From NCBI RefSeq assembly GCF_000344785.1, contig NC_020506.1, positions 1,116,001-1,180,000 on the forward strand: DNA of 64,000 nt. Reading direction: 5' to 3'. The notes beneath the pieces are model-generated. The model did not search any database, was not told the origin of the DNA, and saw nothing but the letters and a program-made list of their open reading frames with translations. Below, piece by piece: positions 9,054-17,304 of the stretch. Origin of the DNA: Corynebacterium callunae DSM 20147. Lineage in GTDB: Bacteria; Actinomycetota; Actinomycetes; Mycobacteriales; Mycobacteriaceae. The translations under genes and the position numbers were made by a program. Within the stretch, counting starts at the first letter, position 1. Every line of letters begins with the position of its first letter.

Positions 9054-9905
9054 ATGAGCTTTTTCGAGGACATCGCAGCTGGGCTTGATAGTGATGGTAT
9101 CGAGTCCCGCGTTAATGGCGACACAATGTTCGTTCCGATCACCTCTGACTTGGAGATCCAGTTTGTGGAGATCGATTCCCTTTTGCCTGCTGCCAATGTT
9201 TATATTGCGGCAGCCAATGTTGATGAGGATGACGAGGACTTTGAAGCCGTTTTAGTTTCGGTGGTGTTTTCTGTTGAGGATGCTGTTGCAGCGGTTGCTA
9301 AGCATGTTGCTACCGACCAGGTGGTGACGGTGCTAAGGGATCTACTTGAAGGTACTGATGAGCGTCTTCAGGATCTGGAGTTCTTCCAGGATTCACTTAA
9401 TGCAAATCTGGTTCGTGCAGAAGTTGGCCAAAATTCTGAGCTGCAGGTGCTCGTTGAGGTCGAAGATGGTGTTCCCACCGCAACCGTGAACTTTATTGCG
9501 ATTGGTGAGTCCTTTGAGGACTTGGTTGACCAGGCTATTGAAGAGCTATGGGAGGCTGACGGCGATGCAGTTCTTTCCGAGGAAGATCGTCAGCGGATGT
9601 TTGCTGATCTCACCTCGGAATTAGAGCTTGCTACCGATGAGGTTTTGGATCTGGGTACTTTCACCGATTTTGATCGTCTTTTTGACATCCTCTCCCTAGC
9701 CGATGATCAGGCCGAAGATTGGGAAGCTCAACTTGTTCCTTTTGATGAGGAAGAGTTTGATGAACCAGATGTCTACGATCTCTTTGTTGACGATTCCATC
9801 GAAGAAGAACTCGAAGGCGATCTTGACGAAGATAATGACGAGGACGATGACGACTTCGAAGAAGATGAAGATGATGACGAGGAAGAAAAAGACAAGCTTA
9901 AGTAG
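9054..9905 (+). CDS. Unknown highly acidic cytoplasmic protein
   Basis: 283 residues starting MSFFEDIAAGLDSDG. The ATG at 9054 has GGAAGG ten bases upstream and is preferred over an in-frame ATG at 9036. There is no signal peptide and no membrane segment. The whole protein is acidic, and the last 35 residues are almost entirely Asp and Glu before a final KDKLK. The first 200 residues look like two similar alpha/beta units (ESRVNGDTMFVPI... and AEVGQNSELQVLV...), resembling in character the YbjN/secretion-chaperone-like folds, but I cannot assign a family. A rho-independent terminator follows 30 bp downstream, so the gene is probably monocistronic. Confidence 0.75.
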   Translation: MSFFEDIAAGLDSDGIESRVNGDTMFVPITSDLEIQFVEIDSLLPAANVYIAAANVDEDDEDFEAVLVSVVFSVEDAVAAVAKHVATDQVVTVLRDLLEGTDERLQDLEFFQDSLNANLVRAEVGQNSELQVLVEVEDGVPTATVNFIAIGESFEDLVDQAIEELWEADGDAVLSEEDRQRMFADLTSELELATDEVLDLGTFTDFDRLFDILSLADDQAEDWEAQLVPFDEEEFDEPDVYDLFVDDSIEEELEGDLDEDNDEDDDDFEEDEDDDEEEKDKLK

Positions 9906-9935
9906 TCTTTAGATCCTTAAATCTCCCACCCAATG

Positions 9936-9963
9936 CGTCCTGTTTTAAGCAGGACGTATTTTT
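9936..9963 (+). terminator. Rho-independent terminator after the acidic protein gene
   Basis: Stem CGTCCTG/CAGGACG with a seven-base loop, then TATTTTT. It overlaps the 3' end of the convergent gene at 9962. Confidence 0.75.
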
Positions 9964-10489
9964 ATGCCGCATGTGGGGCGTGTTGGAAAAGCGAGGCAGG
10001 GGAGTAGACGGGACGAAAATCTGCATCAACTAGCCAGCAGAAGGTGGGGGTTGGTTCGTCGATAAGCTCATGGACGCTGTGCGTGCCTGCATTATTAAGC
10101 AGCGCTCGGATCCAGCCCTCGGCCAATTTGGAGGACACCTTAAAGCCCTCTGGGCTGCTGATGCGTGCGGTGATGAGGTAAGCGGGTTCGCGGGTGGCGC
10201 CTGCTTCTTTGACAATGCGACGTGCAGCAGGTCCGGCGCGGTGGCGGGAAAGTGTGAGCTTAAGTTGATCATGGCCGGCCAAAGTTGGGAGTGTAAGGCT
10301 TGGTGGCCGCCAAGTTGGTATGGCTCGGGCAAGTGAGCGTGGGTGGCGCATCATGGAGTGGATATCGCTTAGGGCGCCGGGAAAAACTTCGATGAGAAGC
10401 TCGGCATAACGAGCTGGGGAAATGATAGAGGAAAGGGTGCGGTTCAAGTGGGTGATCATGGCTGTGAGTATAGGACTGAACTCGGACAT
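9962..10489 (-). CDS. Unknown 175-residue protein, possibly LexA-controlled
   Basis: I do not recognise this protein. It has no signal peptide and no clear membrane segment. It is basic in the middle (LSRHRAGPAARRIVKEAG) and the C-terminal part, around LIDEPTPTFCWLVDADFRPV, looks folded. The ATG at 10489 is only 15 bp from a LexA-type box at 10505-10520, which it shares with the divergent MFS exporter genes. Its 3' end runs into the terminator of the convergent acidic-protein gene. A DNA-damage-related role is only an inference from that box. Confidence 0.65.
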   Translation of the reverse strand: MSEFSPILTAMITHLNRTLSSIISPARYAELLIEVFPGALSDIHSMMRHPRSLARAIPTWRPPSLTLPTLAGHDQLKLTLSRHRAGPAARRIVKEAGATREPAYLITARISSPEGFKVSSKLAEGWIRALLNNAGTHSVHELIDEPTPTFCWLVDADFRPVYSPASLFQHAPHAA

Positions 10490-10504
10490 GCATTCGAAAA
10501 TTCT

Positions 10505-10520
10505 AAGAACATGTGTTCGA
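10505..10520. promoter_or_regulatory. LexA-type SOS box
   Basis: AAGAACATGTGTTCGA matches 12 of the 14 fixed positions of TCGAACANNTGTTCGA, the pattern expected for actinobacterial LexA. A good -10 element TAAAAT follows at 10530-10535 on the plus strand, so the box would cover the -35 region of the MFS operon. It is also 15 bp from the start of the minus-strand gene. Confidence 0.6.
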
Positions 10521-10585
10521 TAAATTCTTTAAAATACTGGTCAGCTGGCTAAAAGTTTAAGCTAGGGCTAGCCTTGACATTCGAT

Positions 10586-11803
10586 ATGTCGAACCTCAAA
10601 ATTGAACCTGAATCCAAGCCCAAGATCCCGGAGCAGATCTGGGTGTTGGTTGTTGCCGCCTTTATTATTGCCCTAGGGTATGGCCTTATTGCTCCGATTT
10701 TGCCGCAATTTGTGGTCACTTTTGATGTCAGTTTGGCAGCTGCTAGTGCCGTGGTCTCGGTTTTTGCGGGCGCACGATTGTTCTTTGCTCCGATGTCGGG
10801 GCGTTTGGTGGATAAGCTCGGTAGCCGCCGGGTATATCTCACTGGTCTTGTCACTGTTGCTATAACTACTGGCTTGGTGTCAATTACACAGGAATATTGG
10901 CAGATTATTTTGCTGCGCGGAATTGCCGGCATCGGTTCCACCATGTTCACGGTTTCTGCGATGGGGCTCATCGTAAGGATGGCGCCGGTAGAAATTCGCG
11001 GTCGGTGTTCTTCGGTTTATGCCAGTGCATTTTTGTTCGGCAATATTATCGGGCCGGTCGTAGGGGCAGGTTTGTCAGCGCTGGGTATGCGGTGGCCTTT
11101 TTTCATCTACGGCGTTTCTGTTGGCCTAGCCGCACTGATGGTGTGGTCGCGTATGCCCAAGATCAATGATTCCCTGAAAAACCGAGGTCAGGTGGTTCAA
11201 GAACCACTGGGCTTTGCCGAAGCAATTAAGGATTCCGCTTATCGCTCAGCTTTGGTGGGTGCTTTTGCCAATGGCTGGTCAAACTTTGGCGTAAGAGTTG
11301 CCACGCTGCCACTTTTTGCCGCCGCGTATTTCAGTAGTGGAGCTGCTGTAGCTGGTTTTGCCATGGCAGCCTTTGCAGCTGGCAATGCTGTGTGTTTGCA
11401 ATTTGCTGGTGACTTTTCAGATCGGGTGGGCCGCAAGCCTTTGATCATTGCAGGTCTTATAAGCAATGGTATTTTCACGTCATTGCTGGCCTTTGGCCAT
11501 GAAGTATGGCTATTTATCGTGATCTCCGCGTTGGCCGGCGCTGGAGCTGGTTTGCTCAACCCCAGCCAGCAGGCAGTTTTGGCAGACGTTATTGATTCCC
11601 GTCCGGGAGGCAAAGTACTGGCTAACTTCCAAATGGCGCAGGACTTTGGTGCAATTATCGGACCAATTTTGGTTGGGTATATCGCAGCGCATGTGGGCTT
11701 CCAAGCAGGATTTATGCTCAGTGGCCTCATCAGTATTATCGCTGCGGTGGTATGGATCTTTGGCCGTGAAACCCTGCCAAAAGCAAAGGTAGAAAAATTA
11801 TGA
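10586..11803 (+). CDS. MFS exporter, 12-TM (DHA1-like)
   Basis: About 405 residues with the hydrophobic pattern of twelve membrane helices. Motif A is seen as GRLVDKLGSRR after helix 2 and its half-2 counterpart as GDFSDRVGRKP. Helix 5 has the antiporter-type stretch GNIIGPVVGAGLS. These mark a proton-driven drug or metabolite exporter of the plasma membrane. ATG 10586 is chosen (MSNLKIEPES); a TTG at 10574 is also in frame. The stop overlaps the start of the next MFS gene by 4 bp, so the two are translationally coupled. The promoter region carries a LexA-like box. Confidence 0.88.
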   Translation: MSNLKIEPESKPKIPEQIWVLVVAAFIIALGYGLIAPILPQFVVTFDVSLAAASAVVSVFAGARLFFAPMSGRLVDKLGSRRVYLTGLVTVAITTGLVSITQEYWQIILLRGIAGIGSTMFTVSAMGLIVRMAPVEIRGRCSSVYASAFLFGNIIGPVVGAGLSALGMRWPFFIYGVSVGLAALMVWSRMPKINDSLKNRGQVVQEPLGFAEAIKDSAYRSALVGAFANGWSNFGVRVATLPLFAAAYFSSGAAVAGFAMAAFAAGNAVCLQFAGDFSDRVGRKPLIIAGLISNGIFTSLLAFGHEVWLFIVISALAGAGAGLLNPSQQAVLADVIDSRPGGKVLANFQMAQDFGAIIGPILVGYIAAHVGFQAGFMLSGLISIIAAVVWIFGRETLPKAKVEKL

Positions 11804-13152
11804 CGGCACCAATTGCGGAAAACAGAGCCTGGAAAGCACTGGGGGCATTAAGTGTCGGTCTTTTCCTGACTCTATTGGACCAATCTTTGGTCGCGGTGGC
11901 CCTACCTAAGATTCAGGAAGATTTGGATGCCTCGCTTAATCAAGCGGTGTGGGTATCAGCTGTTTATCTTTTAACTTTTGCGGTGCCACTTCTTATCACT
12001 GGTAGGTTGGGCGACCGTTTTGGGCAGCGGAATGTGTATCTAGCTGGCATGACGCTTTTTACCGCAGCAGCTGTGGCCTGTGTTTTTGCACCCAGCATTG
12101 AGTTGCTCATCTTGGCCCGCGCAATTCAGGGCCTGGGTGGATCTTTGTTAAACCCGCAGCCTTTGAGCATTATTCACCGAATTTTTGCTCATGATCGCAG
12201 AGGTGCTGCCACTGGTGTGTGGAGTGCGGTGGCTTCTTCGGCAGGATTGTTTGGGCCAGTACTTGGTGGCGTGTTGGTGGGCTGGATCAGTTGGCGTGCA
12301 GTGTTTATGGTCTATGTGCCCCTCGGCTTGATCTCTATCTTTATGGTGGCCAGATATGTGCCCAAGTTGCCCACTGGCACCTCAAAGATTGATTGGCTTT
12401 CTGGGCTGGTTTCACTGATCGCAGTTTTGGGAGTGGTGGTTGCACTCCAACAAGGTCCAGAACTTGGATGGAGTGTGTGGATTTGGGTCAGCCTGGCTAT
12501 TGGATTGCTCGCAGCCGCGCTTTTTGTGTGGATGCAAAGACATTCTCATGCGCCACTAATGCCACTGCGGCTTTTTGAAACCCGAAACTTTTCTCTCGGC
12601 GCTTTTGCGGTGTTCAGCCTGGGCTTTACGGTCTATTCGGTAAACCTGCCGATTATGTTGTATCTGCAAACTGGCCAGGGCTTGTCTTCGCAGGTTGCGG
12701 GGCTGTTTTTGGTCCCCATGGGCGTGATTTCGGTGATTATGTCACCAATTATTGGTGGGGTGGTGGATAAGGTTGCGCCTGGAACAATCTCTAAAATCGG
12801 CTTCGGCTCACTGATTTTAGCTATGGCACTTTTCACAATCTTGATGTTCCAAGATGCAACGCCTGCCTGGCTGCTCATCCCCATTGTGTTCTTTGGCATT
12901 GCCACCGCCATGAGCTTTGCTCCCAACTCAGCAATTTCCCTGCGGGATGTGCCTTCAGATTTGGTGGGTTCAGCCTCTGGTTTTTATAACACGTCTCGGC
13001 AGGTGGGTGCTGTTTTGGGCGCTGCGACCTTGGGTGCTGTGATGCAAATGGGTGTAGGCACGGTGTCTTTTGAAATAGCCATGGCTTTGGCTATCGCTAC
13101 GACACTCGTGCCCCTCATCTGTAGTTTCTTAGCGATGAGCCAATTTAAATAG
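11800..13152 (+). CDS. MFS exporter, DHA2-like
   Basis: 450 residues. The start DQSLVAVALPKIQEDLDAS, motif A GRLGDRFGQRN and motif C GLFGPVLGGVL are typical of DHA2-type drug/proton antiporters with up to fourteen helices. ATG overlaps the preceding MFS stop codon by 4 bp. Having two unlike MFS exporters coupled in one operon suggests either two substrates exported in parallel or redundancy; the sequence does not show the substrate. The 3' end overlaps the convergent metE by 8 bp. Confidence 0.88.
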   Translation: MTAPIAENRAWKALGALSVGLFLTLLDQSLVAVALPKIQEDLDASLNQAVWVSAVYLLTFAVPLLITGRLGDRFGQRNVYLAGMTLFTAAAVACVFAPSIELLILARAIQGLGGSLLNPQPLSIIHRIFAHDRRGAATGVWSAVASSAGLFGPVLGGVLVGWISWRAVFMVYVPLGLISIFMVARYVPKLPTGTSKIDWLSGLVSLIAVLGVVVALQQGPELGWSVWIWVSLAIGLLAAALFVWMQRHSHAPLMPLRLFETRNFSLGAFAVFSLGFTVYSVNLPIMLYLQTGQGLSSQVAGLFLVPMGVISVIMSPIIGGVVDKVAPGTISKIGFGSLILAMALFTILMFQDATPAWLLIPIVFFGIATAMSFAPNSAISLRDVPSDLVGSASGFYNTSRQVGAVLGAATLGAVMQMGVGTVSFEIAMALAIATTLVPLICSFLAMSQFK

Positions 13153-15385
13153 CAGCACCCAGTTCAGCGCGGGCTTTTTCAGCTGCGGCTACCAATACCT
13201 TCAGCGCTGCCTCAACCTCAGGCCAACCACGGGTTTTGAGGCCACAGTCTGGGTTGACCCAGAGCTGGCGTGGGGAAACTGACTGCAAGGCAGCATCCAA
13301 CAGGCCAGAAACCTCGGAAAGTGCAGGCACGCGAGGGGAGTGGATATCCCACACACCAGGTCCCACGCCGAGTTCAAAGCCGGAGGACTTTAGCGCGGAA
13401 AGTACTTGCATATCGGAGCGAGCTGCTTCGATGGTGGTGACATCGGCATCCAGCGCAATTACCGAGGAAATAACCTCGTTGAATTCGGAGTAGCACATGT
13501 GGGTATGGATCTGTACCTCATCCGGTGCACCAGCGGTGGCCAGACGGAAGGAATCCACAGACCACTTCAGGTATGCCGGCTTATCAGCTTCACGCAGTGG
13601 CAAAAGCTCGCGGATAGCGGGTTCATCAACCTGGATGATTTGGGCACCGGCTGCAATAAGATCTGCGATCTCTGCACGCAGTGCCAATGCAACTTCATCA
13701 GCGGTAGCAGCCAAAGGCTGATCATCACGCACAAAGGACCACGCCAGGATGGTGACAGGTCCGGTGAGCATGCCCTTGACGTGCTTCTTGGTCAGGCTCT
13801 GGGCATATTCAAACCAGGAAACGGTCATTGGAGCTGGGCGGGACACATTGCCAAAGAGCACTGGTGGGCGCACACAACGGGAGCCGTAGCTTTGTACCCA
13901 ACCATTGGCGGTGACTAGGAAGCCGTCGAGGAGCTCGGCGAAGTACTGCACCATGTCATTGCGCTCTGGTTCACCATGTACCAGTACGTCGAGGCCAAGT
14001 TCTTCCTGCTTCTTAATAACCAGATCGATTTCACCGCGCATTGCTTCTTCATATTCCGCCTGGGTCAAAGCGCCGGAACGCAGACGCGCACGCGCGGATC
14101 GAATAGCAGGAGTTTGCGGGAAGGAACCAATGGTGGTGGTAGGAAGTGCTGGCAGCTGCAAAGCTTCTTCCTGCAGCGCAACGCGGGTGGCAAAGCTGCC
14201 ACGCGCACGACCTGGCAGCTCCTGAGTGCTGGCCGCAGTACGGGCAGAGGTGCGTCGAGAAGCAAGGGCGGTGGAGGCGGCATCAAAGGCTGCGGTATCG
14301 ATATTGCCAGCCAGGGCCTGTGCAAGCAGGGCTACTTCGCGGATTTTCTCAGCGCCAAAGGCCAGCCAATCGCGCACCTCGGTGTCGATATTTGGCTCGG
14401 CGTCCAGGGAATAAGGAACGTGGAGCAGGGAACAGGAGGTTGAAACCGCAATAGGGCCACGGGCTGCCAGGCGCTTGAGGCTGGCGAAGGCGGCGCAGAG
14501 ATCGGTGCGCCACACATTACGGCCATCAACAATGCCTGCTACCAACAGTTCCTCGCCCTTCCAAGCCTCCAAAGCGGTAATGCCATGGGTTACTAGATCC
14601 ACGCCAATTGCGCCGAGGCCGATGCCAGCGAGGGTCTCTAAAGCCTGGTCACCGGAACCAAAGTAGGTGTTGACAAAGATACCTTCGCGCGCAGCTAACT
14701 TCTGATAGCCAGCGCGGACCTGGGCCAAGAGCTCGGCGGAAAGGTCAGTGACCAGCGCTGGCTCATCGATTTGCACCCATTCAGAATCCAAGGACTGCAG
14801 CAAACGGCCATAGACCTCAAAAAGTTCAGACAGGTGATCGAGCGGATCAGAACCATCGGTGGTGCGGGAAAGGGAAAGGAAAGTCAGTGGGCCAATGAGT
14901 ACGGGGCGCGCATTAACGCCACGCACCTGCTGGCAGTGGAGATCCTCAATCAATGCGGAAGCATCAAGGACAAAACGAGTATCTGCAGCAAGCTCAGGAA
15001 CCAAATAGTGGTAATTGGTATCAAACCACTTGGTCATGGCCTGCGCTGGTTGCTCGGCGGTACCGCGAGCGGCAGCAAAATAACGATCGATCCACAGGGG
15101 GAGACCATCATTGGCGTGATCGGGGATGGAATCAAAACGTGCAGGTAGCACACCCAAAAATGCTGCGGTATCGAGCATTGCGTCATAGTAGGAACGCCCC
15201 GCAAAAGGCACCGAATCTAGGTCGGTGAGGGCATCGGATGCGGAGTTGACCAGCTGGCGGGCGGTCTGCGCGAGGGCGCGACCATCAGTGGTGCCATTCC
15301 AAAAGCCTTCGAGAGCGAACTTTAGTTCACGCTTCGCTCCGATACGGGGAAGGCCTGCGACGGTGGAAGAAAAATTGGAAGTCAT
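13145..15385 (-). CDS. metE: Cobalamin-independent methionine synthase
   Basis: 746 residues, matching C. glutamicum MetE length and sequence. It transfers a methyl group from 5-methyltetrahydropteroyltri-glutamate to homocysteine, the last step of methionine synthesis. The N-terminal half starts MTSNFSSTVAGLPRIG and the C-terminal catalytic half holds the Zn and homocysteine ligands in HTHMCYSEF (His and Cys) and in NPDCGLKTRGW (Cys). Other conserved segments are TTIGSFPQT and VHGEPERNDMVQYF. The reading frame stays open for another 103 codons upstream, but similarity begins only at the ATG at 15385. Regulation by methionine status through McbR is suggested by an operator 238 bp upstream of the start. 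Confidence 0.97.
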   Translation of the reverse strand: MTSNFSSTVAGLPRIGAKRELKFALEGFWNGTTDGRALAQTARQLVNSASDALTDLDSVPFAGRSYYDAMLDTAAFLGVLPARFDSIPDHANDGLPLWIDRYFAAARGTAEQPAQAMTKWFDTNYHYLVPELAADTRFVLDASALIEDLHCQQVRGVNARPVLIGPLTFLSLSRTTDGSDPLDHLSELFEVYGRLLQSLDSEWVQIDEPALVTDLSAELLAQVRAGYQKLAAREGIFVNTYFGSGDQALETLAGIGLGAIGVDLVTHGITALEAWKGEELLVAGIVDGRNVWRTDLCAAFASLKRLAARGPIAVSTSCSLLHVPYSLDAEPNIDTEVRDWLAFGAEKIREVALLAQALAGNIDTAAFDAASTALASRRTSARTAASTQELPGRARGSFATRVALQEEALQLPALPTTTIGSFPQTPAIRSARARLRSGALTQAEYEEAMRGEIDLVIKKQEELGLDVLVHGEPERNDMVQYFAELLDGFLVTANGWVQSYGSRCVRPPVLFGNVSRPAPMTVSWFEYAQSLTKKHVKGMLTGPVTILAWSFVRDDQPLAATADEVALALRAEIADLIAAGAQIIQVDEPAIRELLPLREADKPAYLKWSVDSFRLATAGAPDEVQIHTHMCYSEFNEVISSVIALDADVTTIEAARSDMQVLSALKSSGFELGVGPGVWDIHSPRVPALSEVSGLLDAALQSVSPRQLWVNPDCGLKTRGWPEVEAALKVLVAAAEKARAELGAAI

Positions 15386-15958
15386 GAAATCAGACTTTCT
15401 GCTTGAGCCGAACGTGCGGATCCCGGCTAGGACGCACGGCAATCCCTGGGGACTTCTCCGATTGTGGGTGCGGGAAATCGCGGGGTGTGCAGAAAGCTGC
15501 CCCGGGGGTTTCCTCATCCATTTATCGAGGTCGTCCCACCTACCGCGCTGTGCGCGTTCCTCATCATCCGGGGCTCCAGGGAGAGGATCAAAGGTGAACC
15601 GATTGCGATTCCCACCAAACACTAGACTGCTTAGTCTGTCAAGGGTTACGCGGGAATTAAATTCACGATTGCGCTTTTCGACGCCGCCCCTCACTCAGGA
15701 CCACCGCACCCCGGCGGGGTGCTGGAATGTGCCAAACCTCATAGTCAAATCTGGAAAGTGACCTAAGGGTAAGCTACCCCCGCGCATATTTTTGAGTCTC
15801 TCTATAGAAACTCTGATCATAATGCTGTGACCTGCTTGAATCTAAAAATTTTAGAAAGGGGAGGAGTGTGGCCCTTTATTTTGCGGCTTAGAACTTTGGT
15901 ATGAATTGGGGGTAGGTCACACTTTGAAGCTTTTGGCTCAAGATCACCCCAAAATCCT
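15386..15958 (-). promoter_or_regulatory. Long metE leader and divergent promoter region
   Basis: 573 bp without a recognised gene between metE (minus) and the membrane-protein gene (plus). It holds the McbR-type operator at 15623-15638 with TTGACA on the minus strand at 15637-15642. Transcription starting just after it would give a metE leader of roughly 220 nt. The leader is GC-rich with several possible stems (for example around CCCCGGGG near 15500). I see neither a SAM riboswitch nor a cobalamin riboswitch core. One GCTTTTCGACG motif lies at 15673. The remaining 250 bp towards 15958 is AT-richer and shows nothing I can name. Confidence 0.5.
15623..15638. promoter_or_regulatory. McbR-type operator of metE
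   Basis: TAGAC-TGCTTA-GTCTG matches 9 of 10 fixed positions of TAGAC-N6-GTCTA, the binding site of the methionine/cysteine repressor McbR of C. glutamicum. It overlaps a TTGACA on the metE strand. Confidence 0.75.
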
Positions 15959-16342
15959 TTGGAGAAAGCATTTGTATCATGCAAAACTTATCTGGTGATT
16001 ATCATTGCAAGCGTTGTTCTCCTCCTCGTTGGCGCAATGTTGGCAATCCTTGCCGCTGCGCTGCTTAGTGCCGGCGACCCTTATGGACGCATCTCCTACT
16101 ATTTCGGTATACCGGATGAATATAACTTCACCGCCTATACCTTCCGCTTTGTGGCATTCTTCCCACTCATGCTGTCTGCAGCGATGGCAACCACCTTCTT
16201 TGGTGTGTGGGCAATGCTGATTATTCCCCTCGGCTATTACCCATCTTTGATGATGGTGCGCCAGCACAATAAGCAAGTTGCTGCGATGTGGGAATTCATC
16301 TCAGTTAATGCCTTTGTGGAAACACATTCTCCACTCGTTTAA
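15959..16342 (+). CDS. Small unknown membrane protein
   Basis: 127 residues with two strong hydrophobic segments near the N terminus and middle (LVIIIASVVLLLVGAMLAIL; MATTFFGVWAMLIIPLG) and probably a third. Between them is a tyrosine-rich loop (DPYGRISYYFGIPDEYNF), likely outside. No known family comes to mind. The annotated start fits, though no strong ribosome site precedes it. A strong terminator follows. It is divergent from metE and could respond to the same control region. Confidence 0.65.
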   Translation: MEKAFVSCKTYLVIIIASVVLLLVGAMLAILAAALLSAGDPYGRISYYFGIPDEYNFTAYTFRFVAFFPLMLSAAMATTFFGVWAMLIIPLGYYPSLMMVRQHNKQVAAMWEFISVNAFVETHSPLV

Positions 16343-16358
16343 TATCCAATCCTTTTTA

Positions 16359-16394
16359 GCCACCTACCCCAAGGCGGGGCAGGTGGCTTTTTTA
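16359..16394 (+). terminator. Rho-independent terminator
   Basis: GCCACCTACCCC pairs with GGGGCAGGTGGC around a short loop and is followed by a run of T. It ends the small membrane-protein gene. Confidence 0.9.
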
Positions 16395-16416
16395 TTTAGG
16401 GACTAACCTAGAATTC

Positions 16417-17304
16417 ATGTCTTTCCCAGCTCAGCATTTTTCAGACGTAGCCCTAGTAATTGAAGGCGGGGGCACGCGAAATGCCTATACCGCAGCTGTT
16501 ATAGATCAATTTATTGAGCACAATATTCACTTTGGCTGGGTGGGCGGCGTCTCTGCTGGATCTTCACATGTGGTGAATTATCTTTCCGCAGACCGCTTTA
16601 GAACTGTGGCGAGTTTTGTAGATTTTGCAGCAGACCGCAATGCCTCGGGCATTCGCCCGTTCCTGCGGGGCCGGGGCTACTTTAATGCGGAATATATTTA
16701 TGAAACCGCCCCCGGTCCAACGCAGCCTTATCCCTTTGATTTTGCAACCTTAAGTGCAGATCCCACTCCTTTCCAGATTTCTGCGGTGCGTGCTGATACT
16801 GGTGAGACCGTGTACTGGGGCAGGGAATCGGCAACGGATCTTAACTCACTGATGAAGCGGGTGAGAGCATCTTCCACCATGCCTGGCTTTATGCCACTGA
16901 CTTATATTGATGGCGCACCCTATGTTGATGGTGCAGTGGGTGAGACCGGTGGCTTGATGCTGCAGCCAGCTATCGATGCAGGATTTAAAAAGTTCCTAGT
17001 GTTGGCTTCCAGGCCACGTGAATATTGGCGCCCAGAAATTGCGCGGCCCGGGTTTATTAGGGCAGCGCTGCGGAGATATCCTGCGATTGCAGCTGCCACC
17101 ATTGGCCGGCCTGCGCTCTATAACGCCACCAAGCAGCGCATTTTGGAGCTCGAAACAGCAGGCCAAGCCTATGTGTTTTTCGCAGAGGATATGAAGATCC
17201 AAAACACTGAAATCAACTTGGCCAAGTTGCGTGCCACCTTTGATTCAGGAATGCGCCAAACCAAGAGGGATTGGCCCGCCATGATGGATTTTTTGCAAGC
17301 CTAA
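16417..17304 (+). CDS. Patatin-like phospholipase/acyl hydrolase
   Basis: 295 residues. The oxyanion-hole motif EGGGTRN is at residues 15-21, the nucleophile elbow GVSAGSS follows about 30 residues later, and the Asp of the Ser-Asp dyad lies in YVDGAVGE. This is the patatin arrangement of bacterial lipid acyl hydrolases. There is no signal peptide, so action on the inner leaflet or on cytoplasmic lipids is likely. It begins 22 bp after the terminator of the previous gene and converges with an alpha/beta hydrolase gene, overlapping its end by 4 bp. Confidence 0.88.
   Translation: MSFPAQHFSDVALVIEGGGTRNAYTAAVIDQFIEHNIHFGWVGGVSAGSSHVVNYLSADRFRTVASFVDFAADRNASGIRPFLRGRGYFNAEYIYETAPGPTQPYPFDFATLSADPTPFQISAVRADTGETVYWGRESATDLNSLMKRVRASSTMPGFMPLTYIDGAPYVDGAVGETGGLMLQPAIDAGFKKFLVLASRPREYWRPEIARPGFIRAALRRYPAIAAATIGRPALYNATKQRILELETAGQAYVFFAEDMKIQNTEINLAKLRATFDSGMRQTKRDWPAMMDFLQA

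Noticed and set aside
15386..15640. SAM or cobalamin riboswitch upstream of metE
   Set aside because: None of the conserved core words of these riboswitches could be found in the leader on the metE strand.
15386..15694. Open frame that would extend MetE by 103 residues at the N terminus
   Set aside because: MetE similarity begins exactly at the ATG at 15385, and the McbR operator and a TTGACA lie inside the extension, so it is leader rather than protein.
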